49,664 nucleotides of DNA, taken from ZLKRG46 sp032117915. GTDB taxonomy: Bacteria > Bacteroidota > Ignavibacteria > Kapaibacteriales > Kapaibacteriaceae. The position numbers and the translations under genes were made by a program. The notes under the pieces were generated by a model. The model worked only from the letters and a program-made list of their open reading frames with translations, ran no database searches and was not told the DNA's origin. The stretch is from assembly GCA_032117915.1 (NCBI GenBank), contig JAULYI010000102.1, positions 1 through 49,664 on the forward strand. The letters run 5' to 3'. Below are positions 25,606 to 34,012 of this stretch, in pieces; position 1 is the first letter of the stretch; the number at the start of each line of letters is the position of its first letter.

Positions 25606-28600
25606 ATGTTGAGTGCAATGTGTGATTCCTGCAAGTGCCTCCTGTTGTTCGTACTCCTTGGTTGCGTTTTTCCACGAATGGAAGCGCAAACGAAGCGTAC
25701 GGATGGAAGTCAACGCCATAGCGTCCACCATCCTCGACTGCCGTCAGTTCCGCGGCCCTTTACCTACGGTGCAGTCAATGCTGACACAATGCCGGCGATT
25801 TCCACAGGATACTACATCGTCGATTCAGACGACGATTATCAAGTTGGCAAAAGACCCTCGCCAAGCGCCTATGTCGATACGTTGATAGAGCCCGGAACAT
25901 GGAAGCGAGTCGTCTCTGGTCCACATCAAATGCCGACATCATTCTGGAGTGATCCCCAAAGGAACAACTATGGAGGCCAGGCATACTTGCGGAATCCTGG
26001 CGACATGGCTGATTCCACAGACAATGCGTTTGCAGGTCCCATTGCCATCGGTTTTCCGTTCTACATGAACGGTATCCGCTATGATTCGTTCTATGTATCG
26101 ACAAACGGACTGGTCGCTCTAAGTAATCGACGTTACCACTATCAAACGGACCCATTCGGGTGGCCCCTCCAAAGGGACGTTCAGCGGAATGCTGGCTCGA
26201 TCCTGTCCGTGTATGATGACCAGAGTCATGACCCGCGACCACGGTCGGCGCAAGAGCGCGATACGTCTGATCCGATCGCTGACGACTGGGGCTTTCACTT
26301 CGTTGCCTGCGGTGGAGAGCCGCAGCACCCGCGTGGAGGTATCCGCTCACCGAAAAACGTCACGCTTTCCGATAGTGCATTGCAGGCGCACTGGTCCGGA
26401 GTTCCAGGTTCAATTCCTGGGCGTCCTGCGCTGATCGCCGCCTGCTGGGATGACTGGCAGATCTCTGTGTTCGACTCCGCAAGAGGCGTGCGCGACGACT
26501 ACGGACGGATCTACTACAAACGATCGCCGGCTGGAGACAAGCTTGTGATCGCACTGTTCAACCTGACGCCGGTTGGACCAAAGGTTGCACGGCAGGGACC
26601 ATTGATGTACAGTACGTCGTTCAGAAAGGACAATCGGCCCGGACAGGACGGCCACTATAGCGTGAACGTACAGGTGCATCTTAACCGTAGAGATAGTTCT
26701 ATCACGATCTACTTCGGAGATATGGTCGGAACGGTAAGGGGCACAAATGGCCCCATCGCCGCTGCAGAGTGGGTCCGCAGTAACGCCACGATCGGCGTGT
26801 ACGGACAGGCCAGACGCAAGCAAAGCAGGGATGACACGACTTCCTTGACCCATGCCAGTCCCACCTATGAACAGAGCACAGAATACCTCTACAATGACCA
26901 GACAGACTCGCTCGGAAGCGTCCGAGTAGGCGCGTCGTACAACGAGTCATCCAGAACGCCGCATGCGTATCTGGGCATCGCCATGAAGCAGTGGCGGAAC
27001 CGGTTTCGGGTTGTGTCTACATCGTACAATGTGTTAGAGCGAAGCAGGGACAGCAGTCTGTCGTTCAGTCGCCATATCCCTCCTGATAGCTGTGATGGCT
27101 TCGAAATGCTGTCAGGTGACAATCGGCTTGATGGCGTTGTCCCCGTGGTAGTTGTCCAAACACTTGCGAATGACATCCAGGGCAAGCGCGGCGTCAATGT
27201 CTCCAGGTCAGACGAGCCGTTTCGCGTGCGAGTGCGCTTTGTGCACCAGGATGGCAGAATCAGGTATAACGCTAGTAGGATTGTTACACGCCAGATGTTT
27301 GTTGATCAGACCAGTGGTGTTCAGCTGTGCGATGCGCAAGGGAACATCATTCCCGTCGATACTTCATGGGCCGGCCTTACGCCGTACGACCACGTACGCG
27401 TAACATTCCAGCCGTTTGTCTGGGTTGCCGCACCGGACGGTGAAGTAGGTTCGTTTACCATGCAGGCTGCAATCGATGCGCGTGATACGGTTGGACTTCC
27501 GATTGGCGAGGACTGGCCGCTTGATGATACGCTGAAAAACTCGGTTGTTCGTGTTGCGCGGTGGTATTCACGCGGTAGGGAAGCAGCATTCGCCGATGGA
27601 TTCTCGGCATTTGTTCTTTCGAACGAAGCGCTATCACCCGTCATCCATCGGTGGGTCGGCAGAGGTGTCGACGTCGTTGACGGCATGGAGATGACGATCA
27701 GGCCCCAGGAACCTACCGGCGAGGCCCGTGCAGAGAACGACCAACGCTATGTGCTACGAGCACCGGTGCTGCGCCTAGACAGGCTGGATCGACATGGACG
27801 TGAGATCCCACTTCCCGGGTCGTACGGTGGTGATGAATTGCGTTCGGTGCCAATCGACATCAGTCGTGCCGGCAAGGCAGCCCTTTCGTTCAGCTATCAG
27901 CGGACAGGACGGATCATGTCGCGTGACCGCGGCTTTGCGGACCGTCTGCTGGTTGGACCGGAGCACCGCATCGTTGCCCGTGACGTTACGCAGACAGAGC
28001 CATTTGAACGGAAGCCCGACGAGCTGATCGTGGAGTTCGCCAGGCCCTCCGACGACGGTATAAACGGCATCACAAATATCACGGACTGGCGTTTCGACCC
28101 CGCAGGGTTGGACTCACTGTTCACGCCGGCCTATCGCATCTTTGGTGGCGGTGGCTATGTGCGCGGATTTGATAGCACGCAGTACAACCGCCAGCTCGAC
28201 CGTACGGCCGCTCCCGAAACCGGCGGTCTGCATCCGGATCTAGGCGATGACGGCAAGGATGAGGAATGGCATCGCGTGTACATTCCGGTTCCGGATACGA
28301 TACTGCGATGGAGGAATGACGGTAATCGTGCCTTCAGATTCCGACTACGCGCGTCATGCCTTCAAAACGCAGCAACCGTAGATGTGGAGGATGATAATGA
28401 CCCGTTCTATGTTGACAATGTCGCGCTACTGACAGATGCAAATGGCGAAGCTGACCTGCACGTGATGGACGTGCAATTGCACTGGCCATATACCATGACG
28501 CCGCAGCGCCAGCTAGTGCGTGTACCCGTTTCGGTGAGACTCGCCAATAATGCTCCTGTCGTCGCTCGGAATGCTCGTGTTAGTGTGACGATCCGTGACC

Positions 28601-30027
28601 GTATAGATACAACGGTGGTCGTATACCGGCACACGTTGACCCTCGATTCCGTAGTCGCCGGCGAATGCCGACGTCATGCACTGCCCCCTGTTGATCTGTC
28701 GCTATACAATGCCACAGAGTGGGAGCTCATGGCAACGGTGAGGGCTGATACGCCTGATCAGGTGCCGTTCAATGACACTGTGCGGAGCTGGCGTCGAATG
28801 GTAACTGGCCCTGTGTTTGCCTATGAGCAGGTTCCGGAAGCTGCGTGGAGTGACGTTCCAATGTTCGCAGATGCGGTTGGTAAGGGGCTCTGCGCACCGC
28901 ACCTCCGTGCGACGGCCGACGAGCGGACGTTCTGGTATGCCGGTCAGGGGACGATGCCGGTGCAGTATGAACCGTATACGGACTGGCGCTGGGGACTGCC
29001 GGAGGCGATCCCAGATGCGTCGCGCTTTGGTGACGATGCCAAAGGCGACACGGTGGCCGTAGCAATGCAGTTCTCTCTCATGCAGCCAGATACACTCCGT
29101 GGCTATCAGGCCTGGTGGGGAGGATGGCAGTCGACAGGATTTGCCCGGTACGCGTTGTACAAGGACATCGGCGGACGTCTTGCAGACACTCCACTGTTGG
29201 CTACCACGGCCGTGCGGCCCAGAGGTGCCAATGATCTGTCGGCAACGAACGACCCGGTATTTAACGCCTATTCGACCGTACTCCTTGATAAGGCCGTTGT
29301 ACTTGACAGTGGAACATACTGGTTGTCGGTCGCACAGCTTGGTCAGGATGGCTTCCATCTTGGTGCATCGGCTTCGCGAAGTGCTGCGGTCGTCACGGCA
29401 CTGTCGGATCGGCCGGGTCAAGGTGTTTCGGCAACGAATGTGTGGATTGATCATGAACTGAGCACGCGTTCGGAGTTCGGCCGGCAGGAGCATAGTTCGC
29501 GGTTTGCCGTCCGAGATGCTGAGGGCTTATGGCACATGACGATGCCGCGTGACGGGCATGTACCATATCCACATCACAACGCCACGGGTAGTATCGGATA
29601 TGTGATGACGTGGACCCAGGGTGGCTGGATCCCATTGCTACGACCATACTTCGAACGCCGACCCACCCCGATTGTCAGCAGCGTTGGCAGGTCTGATGCA
29701 TCAGGGATGTCGGATGACCATAACGGTCAGGTTGCCGAGCCGGTGTCAGAGGCCGTGCATCAGGCATTCGACATGCTTCAATGTGTTCCAAACCCGACGC
29801 AGGGCGCCGTTGTCGTTCGATACCCGGGACGTATCCATAGCATACGCATCATGGATATGCAGGGGAACATTCTACGGGAGATCGCAGCTGCAGAACCTGT
29901 AGAAACAGCCGAAGGCCACTGGGATGGCCGTGATGGACGCGGACGAATCGTGCCTTCGGGAAGGTATCTGGTTGCGGCCGATGGCTCGCATGGCGTGGTC
30001 TCTGTCGTCGTTACCGTGATTCGTTGA
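25606..30027 (+). CDS. Giant T9SS surface protein 2 (downstream paralogue)
   Basis: 1473 residues from the ATG at 25606; a later Met (25618) is possible, and the open frame upstream runs through the terminator. The N-terminal hydrophobic stretch LLLFVLLGCVF followed by EAQT suggests a signal peptide. It matches giant protein 1 block by block: ISTGYYIVDSDDD, IGFPFYMNGIRYDSFYVSTNG, PALIAACWDDWQ, GGGGYVRGFD, DPFYVDNV, and the late SGTYWLSVAQLGQDG. It lacks the VELAYFDA-type domain of about 100 residues before the sorting domain and has a shorter low-complexity linker instead. The sorting domain (about 1390-1473) has CVPNPTQG, WDGRDGRG and a terminal VIR. Codon use is ordinary (AGG, AGA and CGA occur), unlike its neighbour. 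The function is unknown. Confidence 0.9.
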   Translation: MLSAMCDSCKCLLLFVLLGCVFPRMEAQTKRTDGSQRHSVHHPRLPSVPRPFTYGAVNADTMPAISTGYYIVDSDDDYQVGKRPSPSAYVDTLIEPGTWKRVVSGPHQMPTSFWSDPQRNNYGGQAYLRNPGDMADSTDNAFAGPIAIGFPFYMNGIRYDSFYVSTNGLVALSNRRYHYQTDPFGWPLQRDVQRNAGSILSVYDDQSHDPRPRSAQERDTSDPIADDWGFHFVACGGEPQHPRGGIRSPKNVTLSDSALQAHWSGVPGSIPGRPALIAACWDDWQISVFDSARGVRDDYGRIYYKRSPAGDKLVIALFNLTPVGPKVARQGPLMYSTSFRKDNRPGQDGHYSVNVQVHLNRRDSSITIYFGDMVGTVRGTNGPIAAAEWVRSNATIGVYGQARRKQSRDDTTSLTHASPTYEQSTEYLYNDQTDSLGSVRVGASYNESSRTPHAYLGIAMKQWRNRFRVVSTSYNVLERSRDSSLSFSRHIPPDSCDGFEMLSGDNRLDGVVPVVVVQTLANDIQGKRGVNVSRSDEPFRVRVRFVHQDGRIRYNASRIVTRQMFVDQTSGVQLCDAQGNIIPVDTSWAGLTPYDHVRVTFQPFVWVAAPDGEVGSFTMQAAIDARDTVGLPIGEDWPLDDTLKNSVVRVARWYSRGREAAFADGFSAFVLSNEALSPVIHRWVGRGVDVVDGMEMTIRPQEPTGEARAENDQRYVLRAPVLRLDRLDRHGREIPLPGSYGGDELRSVPIDISRAGKAALSFSYQRTGRIMSRDRGFADRLLVGPEHRIVARDVTQTEPFERKPDELIVEFARPSDDGINGITNITDWRFDPAGLDSLFTPAYRIFGGGGYVRGFDSTQYNRQLDRTAAPETGGLHPDLGDDGKDEEWHRVYIPVPDTILRWRNDGNRAFRFRLRASCLQNAATVDVEDDNDPFYVDNVALLTDANGEADLHVMDVQLHWPYTMTPQRQLVRVPVSVRLANNAPVVARNARVSVTIRDRIDTTVVVYRHTLTLDSVVAGECRRHALPPVDLSLYNATEWELMATVRADTPDQVPFNDTVRSWRRMVTGPVFAYEQVPEAAWSDVPMFADAVGKGLCAPHLRATADERTFWYAGQGTMPVQYEPYTDWRWGLPEAIPDASRFGDDAKGDTVAVAMQFSLMQPDTLRGYQAWWGGWQSTGFARYALYKDIGGRLADTPLLATTAVRPRGANDLSATNDPVFNAYSTVLLDKAVVLDSGTYWLSVAQLGQDGFHLGASASRSAAVVTALSDRPGQGVSATNVWIDHELSTRSEFGRQEHSSRFAVRDAEGLWHMTMPRDGHVPYPHHNATGSIGYVMTWTQGGWIPLLRPYFERRPTPIVSSVGRSDASGMSDDHNGQVAEPVSEAVHQAFDMLQCVPNPTQGAVVVRYPGRIHSIRIMDMQGNILREIAAAEPVETAEGHWDGRDGRGRIVPSGRYLVAADGSHGVVSVVVTVIR

Positions 30028-30050
30028 CGGACACAGTAACGGTCCGTTCG

Positions 30051-30058
30051 TACATTTG
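30051..30058 (+). promoter_or_regulatory. Candidate -7 element giving a near-leaderless kdsD mRNA
   Basis: TACATTTG is an exact fit to TAnnTTTG and ends only 7 bases before the kdsD ATG at 30066, so the transcript would have little or no 5' UTR. A TTG at 30024-30026 is slightly too far upstream (24-bp gap) for the usual -33 element. A 6-bp hairpin (30027-30032 with 30042-30047) that may end the upstream transcript lies in the same gap. Confidence 0.4.
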
Positions 30059-30065
30059 ATACGCT

Positions 30066-31034
30066 ATGGCAACATCAACACATGTAAAGACTGTCGCTCA
30101 GGATGCCCTCAGACATCAAATCGAGAGTCTTTTGCGCATGGTCGATCAGCTCGACCAACGCTATGTTCATGCCGTCGAGCTGCTCAGAGCAGCTGATCAC
30201 GTCGTCACGGCAGGCCTGGGCAAGTCCGGCATCATAGCTCAGAAATTCGCCGCAACACTGGCCAGTGTGTGCGTATCCGCCCGATCACTGCATCCCGTTG
30301 ACGCCCTGCATGGCGACGCCGGTGTGGTAGGAGAGAACGACGTTGTCGTCGTGATCAGTAAAAGCGGTGAGACAATAGAGGTGCTTAGGTTCGTCGATGT
30401 CATGCGCGGACTTGGTTGTCGTGTGATCTGCATCACAAGTCAGCCGGACAGCAGGCTCGCCACCATGTCGGACGTGGCACTCATTGTGCCTGTAACGCAT
30501 GAAATGGACGAGCACGACATCCTACCGACGACAAGTACGACATCGTCGCTTGTCATGGCAGATCTGCTGGCCGTTGGCGTCCTGTCAGTCGATCCCGATC
30601 CGTTGCGCCGCCTTCGGCGGTCCCACCCGGATGGGATGATCGGCGGGACACTCCTTCGGTCCGTTGCAGACGTCATGCATACGGGAGACGCCATACCAGT
30701 TGTAGCACCATCAACGTCCATGCTGGATGCACTCGTAGCGATGACGTCGAAGGCCCTAGGTATCGTCTGCGTCGTTGCGGACGAACGCTTGGCAGGCATC
30801 ATGACGGACGGTGATGTTCGTAGGCTTGTTGCCCAGGGCAGAGATCTATCGACCGTGTCCATCGTTGAGGTGATGACGACATTACCCGTGACCATTGCCC
30901 CCTCTGCATCACTGCATGAGGCCCTTGCGGTCATGGAGCAACGTGATCGTCAGATCGGCGTATTGCCAGTTGTTGACCAACAGCACTGTGTTGGTATCGT
31001 GCGCCTGCACGACATTGTGCGTCTGCAGATGTAG
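30066..31034 (+). CDS. kdsD: D-arabinose 5-phosphate isomerase (KdsD/GutQ family)
   Basis: 322 residues, typical length. It converts ribulose 5-phosphate to arabinose 5-phosphate, the first step to Kdo of lipopolysaccharide. The SIS domain (about 35-175) shows GLGKSGIIAQKFAATLAS, HPVDALHGDAG and ISKSGET. Two CBS domains follow (about 200-260 and 268-322), with GIMTDGDVRR in the first. The family His/Asp positions near HGDAG are intact. Other Kdo genes are not in the window. It is convergent with rodZ, with only 36 bp between stops. Confidence 0.93.
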   Translation: MATSTHVKTVAQDALRHQIESLLRMVDQLDQRYVHAVELLRAADHVVTAGLGKSGIIAQKFAATLASVCVSARSLHPVDALHGDAGVVGENDVVVVISKSGETIEVLRFVDVMRGLGCRVICITSQPDSRLATMSDVALIVPVTHEMDEHDILPTTSTTSSLVMADLLAVGVLSVDPDPLRRLRRSHPDGMIGGTLLRSVADVMHTGDAIPVVAPSTSMLDALVAMTSKALGIVCVVADERLAGIMTDGDVRRLVAQGRDLSTVSIVEVMTTLPVTIAPSASLHEALAVMEQRDRQIGVLPVVDQQHCVGIVRLHDIVRLQM

Positions 31035-31070
31035 GGCAAGGGAAGCAGGAACAGAAGCCTCTCATTGACC

Positions 31071-32006
31071 CTATCGCGGTGCCACCGGTGTGATCGCTTT
31101 TGGGGGCTGCTGCTGTCGGCGTTCTGCCGGTTTTGACGATGTATTCTGCTGCGCCGGTTGCTGAGTCGGCGTAGGAGGTGGTTCTTGCCATGCCGTTGAC
31201 GGTGTTACGATCGTGGTGCGAGTGACCACCACTTTTCGTACGCTTTGCTTTGGTGCAGCAAATGGATCCAGCCGTTGCTCATTGCGATAGAACACCACGC
31301 CACCGGCATTACCCATCGAGATCTCGAATCGCTCCATTGCGCGCCACTGGGCCGTCGTGCCCGGAAGAAGAATGGCCTGATACGATATCTTACCGTCTGC
31401 CGTGATGTTGATCCATGCGGAGTCCTGGACCTCTGCGCGAAGGATCATACTGTCCTGTACCGCAGCTGTAGATTCAACATCAACCACTGTTGACGGTCCG
31501 CTGCCCGTTGTCTCGTCGCTCTCGTCTCCACTAACGATCAGCGCAACGATGATCATTGTCAGCAGTGTCCCAACGGCCGCCCACATCCAGAGCGGTAGTG
31601 TCCGCATCAGGTCGATGATACTTCTGTCAAGCTTGATACCGAGCGAGCGCCGCTCGGTTGAGGGACGAGACTGGATAAGTGGGGCACTATCTGACGATGG
31701 TCTGCGTTCCTGCCGTGTATCAGCACGGGACGTCTGCTGACGTCGTGGAGCTGATGGAGCATCATCATGGTCATCGCGATAGAGAGCATCTTCGAGCATT
31801 GCCGTGACCTGTGCGTCCGGAATACCCAGAGCAGCAGCATAGGTCTTGACAAATGAGCGAACATACACCTGCGGCAATACCTCAAAGTCTCCCCGCTCGA
31901 TCGCGGCGAGAAACGGCTCGCGTATCTTCGTCTGGTCCGATAGGTCGCGAAGCGTACGGCGTTGTCGCTCTCGCTCGGCTCGCAGGCGTTCAGACAGTTG
32001 GTGCAT
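31071..32006 (-). CDS. rodZ: RodZ-like HTH and transmembrane cell-shape protein
   Basis: 311 residues. An N-terminal HTH of the Xre/HTH_25 type (about 1-75; LSERLRAERERQRRTLRDLSDQTKIREPFLAAIERGDFEVLP, then YVRSFVKTYA) is the RodZ signature and would bind MreB. A charged linker (about 80-125), one transmembrane helix (LWMWAAVGTLLTMIIVALIVS, about 145-165) and a periplasmic beta domain (WINITADGKISYQAILLPGTTAQW, DUF4115-like) follow. The end is a Pro/Gln-rich tail of about 50 residues. ATG 32006 is chosen because it starts the HTH; the frame is open to 32096. No mreB is in the window. Confidence 0.88.
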   Translation of the reverse strand: MHQLSERLRAERERQRRTLRDLSDQTKIREPFLAAIERGDFEVLPQVYVRSFVKTYAAALGIPDAQVTAMLEDALYRDDHDDAPSAPRRQQTSRADTRQERRPSSDSAPLIQSRPSTERRSLGIKLDRSIIDLMRTLPLWMWAAVGTLLTMIIVALIVSGDESDETTGSGPSTVVDVESTAAVQDSMILRAEVQDSAWINITADGKISYQAILLPGTTAQWRAMERFEISMGNAGGVVFYRNEQRLDPFAAPKQSVRKVVVTRTTIVTPSTAWQEPPPTPTQQPAQQNTSSKPAERRQQQPPKAITPVAPR

Positions 32007-32010
32007 GTGG

Positions 32011-32041
32011 CAAGAATAGCACTTGTCGCAACAACGCGCAA
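32011..32041 (-). promoter_or_regulatory. Candidate rodZ promoter
   Basis: On the minus strand a TTG (32041-32039) is followed after 20 bases by TATTCTTG (32018-32011), one mismatch from TAnnTTTG, and the ATG at 32006 comes 4 bases later. Element spacing fits the Bacteroidota pattern. As with kdsD, the message would be leaderless or nearly so. Confidence 0.4.
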
Positions 32042-32066
32042 TGAGGAAATAGTAATCTTTGCATCT

Positions 32067-32645
32067 ATGAGCGATCACGTCCGCATCTTCTTCCACGCCT
32101 GCTACGTGGCATTCGCATTCAGCTGTCTGCTCTTTGGTGCCCTGGCCTTTCGGCAGACGCTCGAAAATCTGACAGTCCGCCGTCTGAAAGCAGGCGAGGA
32201 CAGACGTGCATTCTTGTCCGCTCCGTCAGTCCTTGTCATCCTTGGTCTGCTGGTCGCTAATGCAATTGTTGCTCTGTTTTGCTATCAGGTCGAGGAGCCA
32301 ACGGTCTATGCCTACGCGCTTCCACTTGTGATCTTCGTCCAGAACCTCCAGCTGACGCTGCGAACGTTCTTCCAGCGGACCGTTGCCAAAACAAAGGCCT
32401 TGGTCGTCCGATCGACGCTGCTTGAGCGTGTGCGTGTGGCCGGTTATGGCGAGATCATCAGCATTACCTTCACATATGATCTCCTGTGGGTGACCGTCAC
32501 CATCGACGTTCTCCCCGATGAGCGCATCTCGTTTCGTATTTTTCGGGGGTCAGCGCCTGCTCTTGCACGCATTCTGCTGACGTCCTGCGTCTGTCCCATC
32601 CGCACAGTGGGCAGGGGCGTCGACACGCATACACTCCAATCTTGA
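32067..32645 (+). CDS. Membrane protein of unknown function, three N-terminal helices
   Basis: 192 residues; not a family I recognise. Three hydrophobic helices are visible: FFHACYVAFAFSCLLFGALAF (about 8-28), VLVILGLLVANAIVALFCY (about 51-69) and a weaker YALPLVIFVQNLQLTL (about 78-93). They are followed by a cytoplasmic or periplasmic alpha/beta segment of about 100 residues. ATG 32067 is preferred because it opens the first helix; the longer open frame overlaps rodZ in the opposite strand. A TTTG 5 bases before the ATG, with TA three bases earlier, is promoter-like. Its TGA is 8 bp before the next gene's ATG, so the two are probably one transcript. Confidence 0.7.
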   Translation: MSDHVRIFFHACYVAFAFSCLLFGALAFRQTLENLTVRRLKAGEDRRAFLSAPSVLVILGLLVANAIVALFCYQVEEPTVYAYALPLVIFVQNLQLTLRTFFQRTVAKTKALVVRSTLLERVRVAGYGEIISITFTYDLLWVTVTIDVLPDERISFRIFRGSAPALARILLTSCVCPIRTVGRGVDTHTLQS

Positions 32646-32653
32646 ATGACACC

Positions 32654-34012
32654 ATGAAGTCAAGCATCCGTATCGCCTCCGGACAAGGTTTCTGGGGCGA
32701 CCTGCCCAGCGCTCCGCTCAGCCAGGTATCCCGTGGCGGCATCGACTATCTGATGCTCGACTACCTTGCAGAGGTCACAATGTCTATCCTGCAAAAGCAG
32801 AAGATGCGTGACCCCAACCTCGGATATGCCAAAGACCTGATCGACGTTTGTGATGAGATACTCCCGCACATCGTGAAGCATGGTATAACGGTCATCACCA
32901 ATGGGGGCGGTGTGAACCCAGAGGCAGCGCGTGACCGCATTTTCGAGGTTGCTCGCAAGCAGGGTATCACGGGGTTGAAGATCGGCGTGGTGCTGGGTGA
33001 CAACATTCTGCCGCGGATCGACGAGTTGATCGCCGACGGACATCAAATGCGTCACATGGAGACCGGTGAGCCGATGGCCGAGGTCCGTGACCGTCTGCTC
33101 TCCGCTAATGTCTATACCGGTGCGTGGCCAGTCGTGGAGGCTCTTCGCCAGGGTGCACAGATCGTTATCACGGGTCGTACCACAGATACTGGCCTTACCC
33201 TTGCCCCCATGATCCACGAGTTTGGTTGGGCTGTGGATGACTGGGATAAGATGGCCGCGGGGACCGTGGCCGGTCATATCAACGAATGCGGCGCTCAGGC
33301 CTCGGGCGGAAATTTCCTCGGTGACTGGCGCTCCGTACCCGATCTGACGGATGTCGGATTCCCGATCATTGAGGCCTATCCCGACGGTTCGTTCGTCGTG
33401 ACCAAGCATGACGGAACCGGGGGGATGGTCACGCGCGAAACGGTCAGCGAACAGCTGTTATATGAGATCGGTGACCCTGCGGAGTATATCACACCCGACT
33501 GCGTGGCCGACTTTACGAGTATCCAGCTCGAAGATCTCGGCAACGATCGTGTTCGGGTCTTTGGCATCAAAGGCCGTCCTGCTACACCGTTTTACAAGGT
33601 CTCGGCAAGCTACCTTGACGGATTTGTTGCGTTCTCTACGCTTACGTATTCGGCCCCTGAAGCACTCGATAAGGCAAAGGCCGCCGATAGGATCCTGCGT
33701 GGGAGGTTAGATCGACTTGGTCTGCAGTTCGATGAGATCCGTACGGAGTTCGTCGGGATGAACGCCTGCCACGGCGCTCTGGCAAGGGCGATAGAACCGA
33801 ACGAGGTGATGATGCGCGTAGGTGTCCGCGGACATGACCGCAAGGCCATTGAACGATTCGGTAAAGAGATTGCTCCACTCATCCTGACAGGGCCTCCGTC
33901 GGTGACCGGCTTCAGTGGTGGCCGCCCCAAGCCTAGCGATGTTGTTGCATACTTCCCGGCACTGCTGGACAAAACCGTCCTTACTATGCATGCCGTCGTT
34001 GATGCCTGCTAA
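32654..34012 (+). CDS. AtuA-like protein (DUF1446 family)
   Basis: 452 residues, about the length of the AtuA N-terminal domain alone. Recognisable family blocks are RIASGQGFWGD at the start, GGIDYLMLDYLAEVTM, TNGGGVNPEA, VITGRTTDTGLTLAPM and FVGMNACHG. AtuA was first described in acyclic terpene catabolism in Pseudomonas, but the biochemical reaction of DUF1446 is not established, and no acyl-CoA carboxylase genes lie here. The name should be read as a family label. ATG 32654 is preferred to a TTG at 32642 that overlaps the upstream stop. The 3' end overlaps the next gene by 11 nt. Confidence 0.85.
   Translation: MKSSIRIASGQGFWGDLPSAPLSQVSRGGIDYLMLDYLAEVTMSILQKQKMRDPNLGYAKDLIDVCDEILPHIVKHGITVITNGGGVNPEAARDRIFEVARKQGITGLKIGVVLGDNILPRIDELIADGHQMRHMETGEPMAEVRDRLLSANVYTGAWPVVEALRQGAQIVITGRTTDTGLTLAPMIHEFGWAVDDWDKMAAGTVAGHINECGAQASGGNFLGDWRSVPDLTDVGFPIIEAYPDGSFVVTKHDGTGGMVTRETVSEQLLYEIGDPAEYITPDCVADFTSIQLEDLGNDRVRVFGIKGRPATPFYKVSASYLDGFVAFSTLTYSAPEALDKAKAADRILRGRLDRLGLQFDEIRTEFVGMNACHGALARAIEPNEVMMRVGVRGHDRKAIERFGKEIAPLILTGPPSVTGFSGGRPKPSDVVAYFPALLDKTVLTMHAVVDAC

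Noticed and set aside
26398..26425. GGTTCAATTCC-like sequence resembling a tRNA T-arm
   Set aside because: It lies within the second giant gene and has no matching acceptor, D or anticodon arms around it.
32660..33409. Minus-strand 249-codon frame opposite the DUF1446 gene
   Set aside because: Shadow of a conserved protein with no features of its own.
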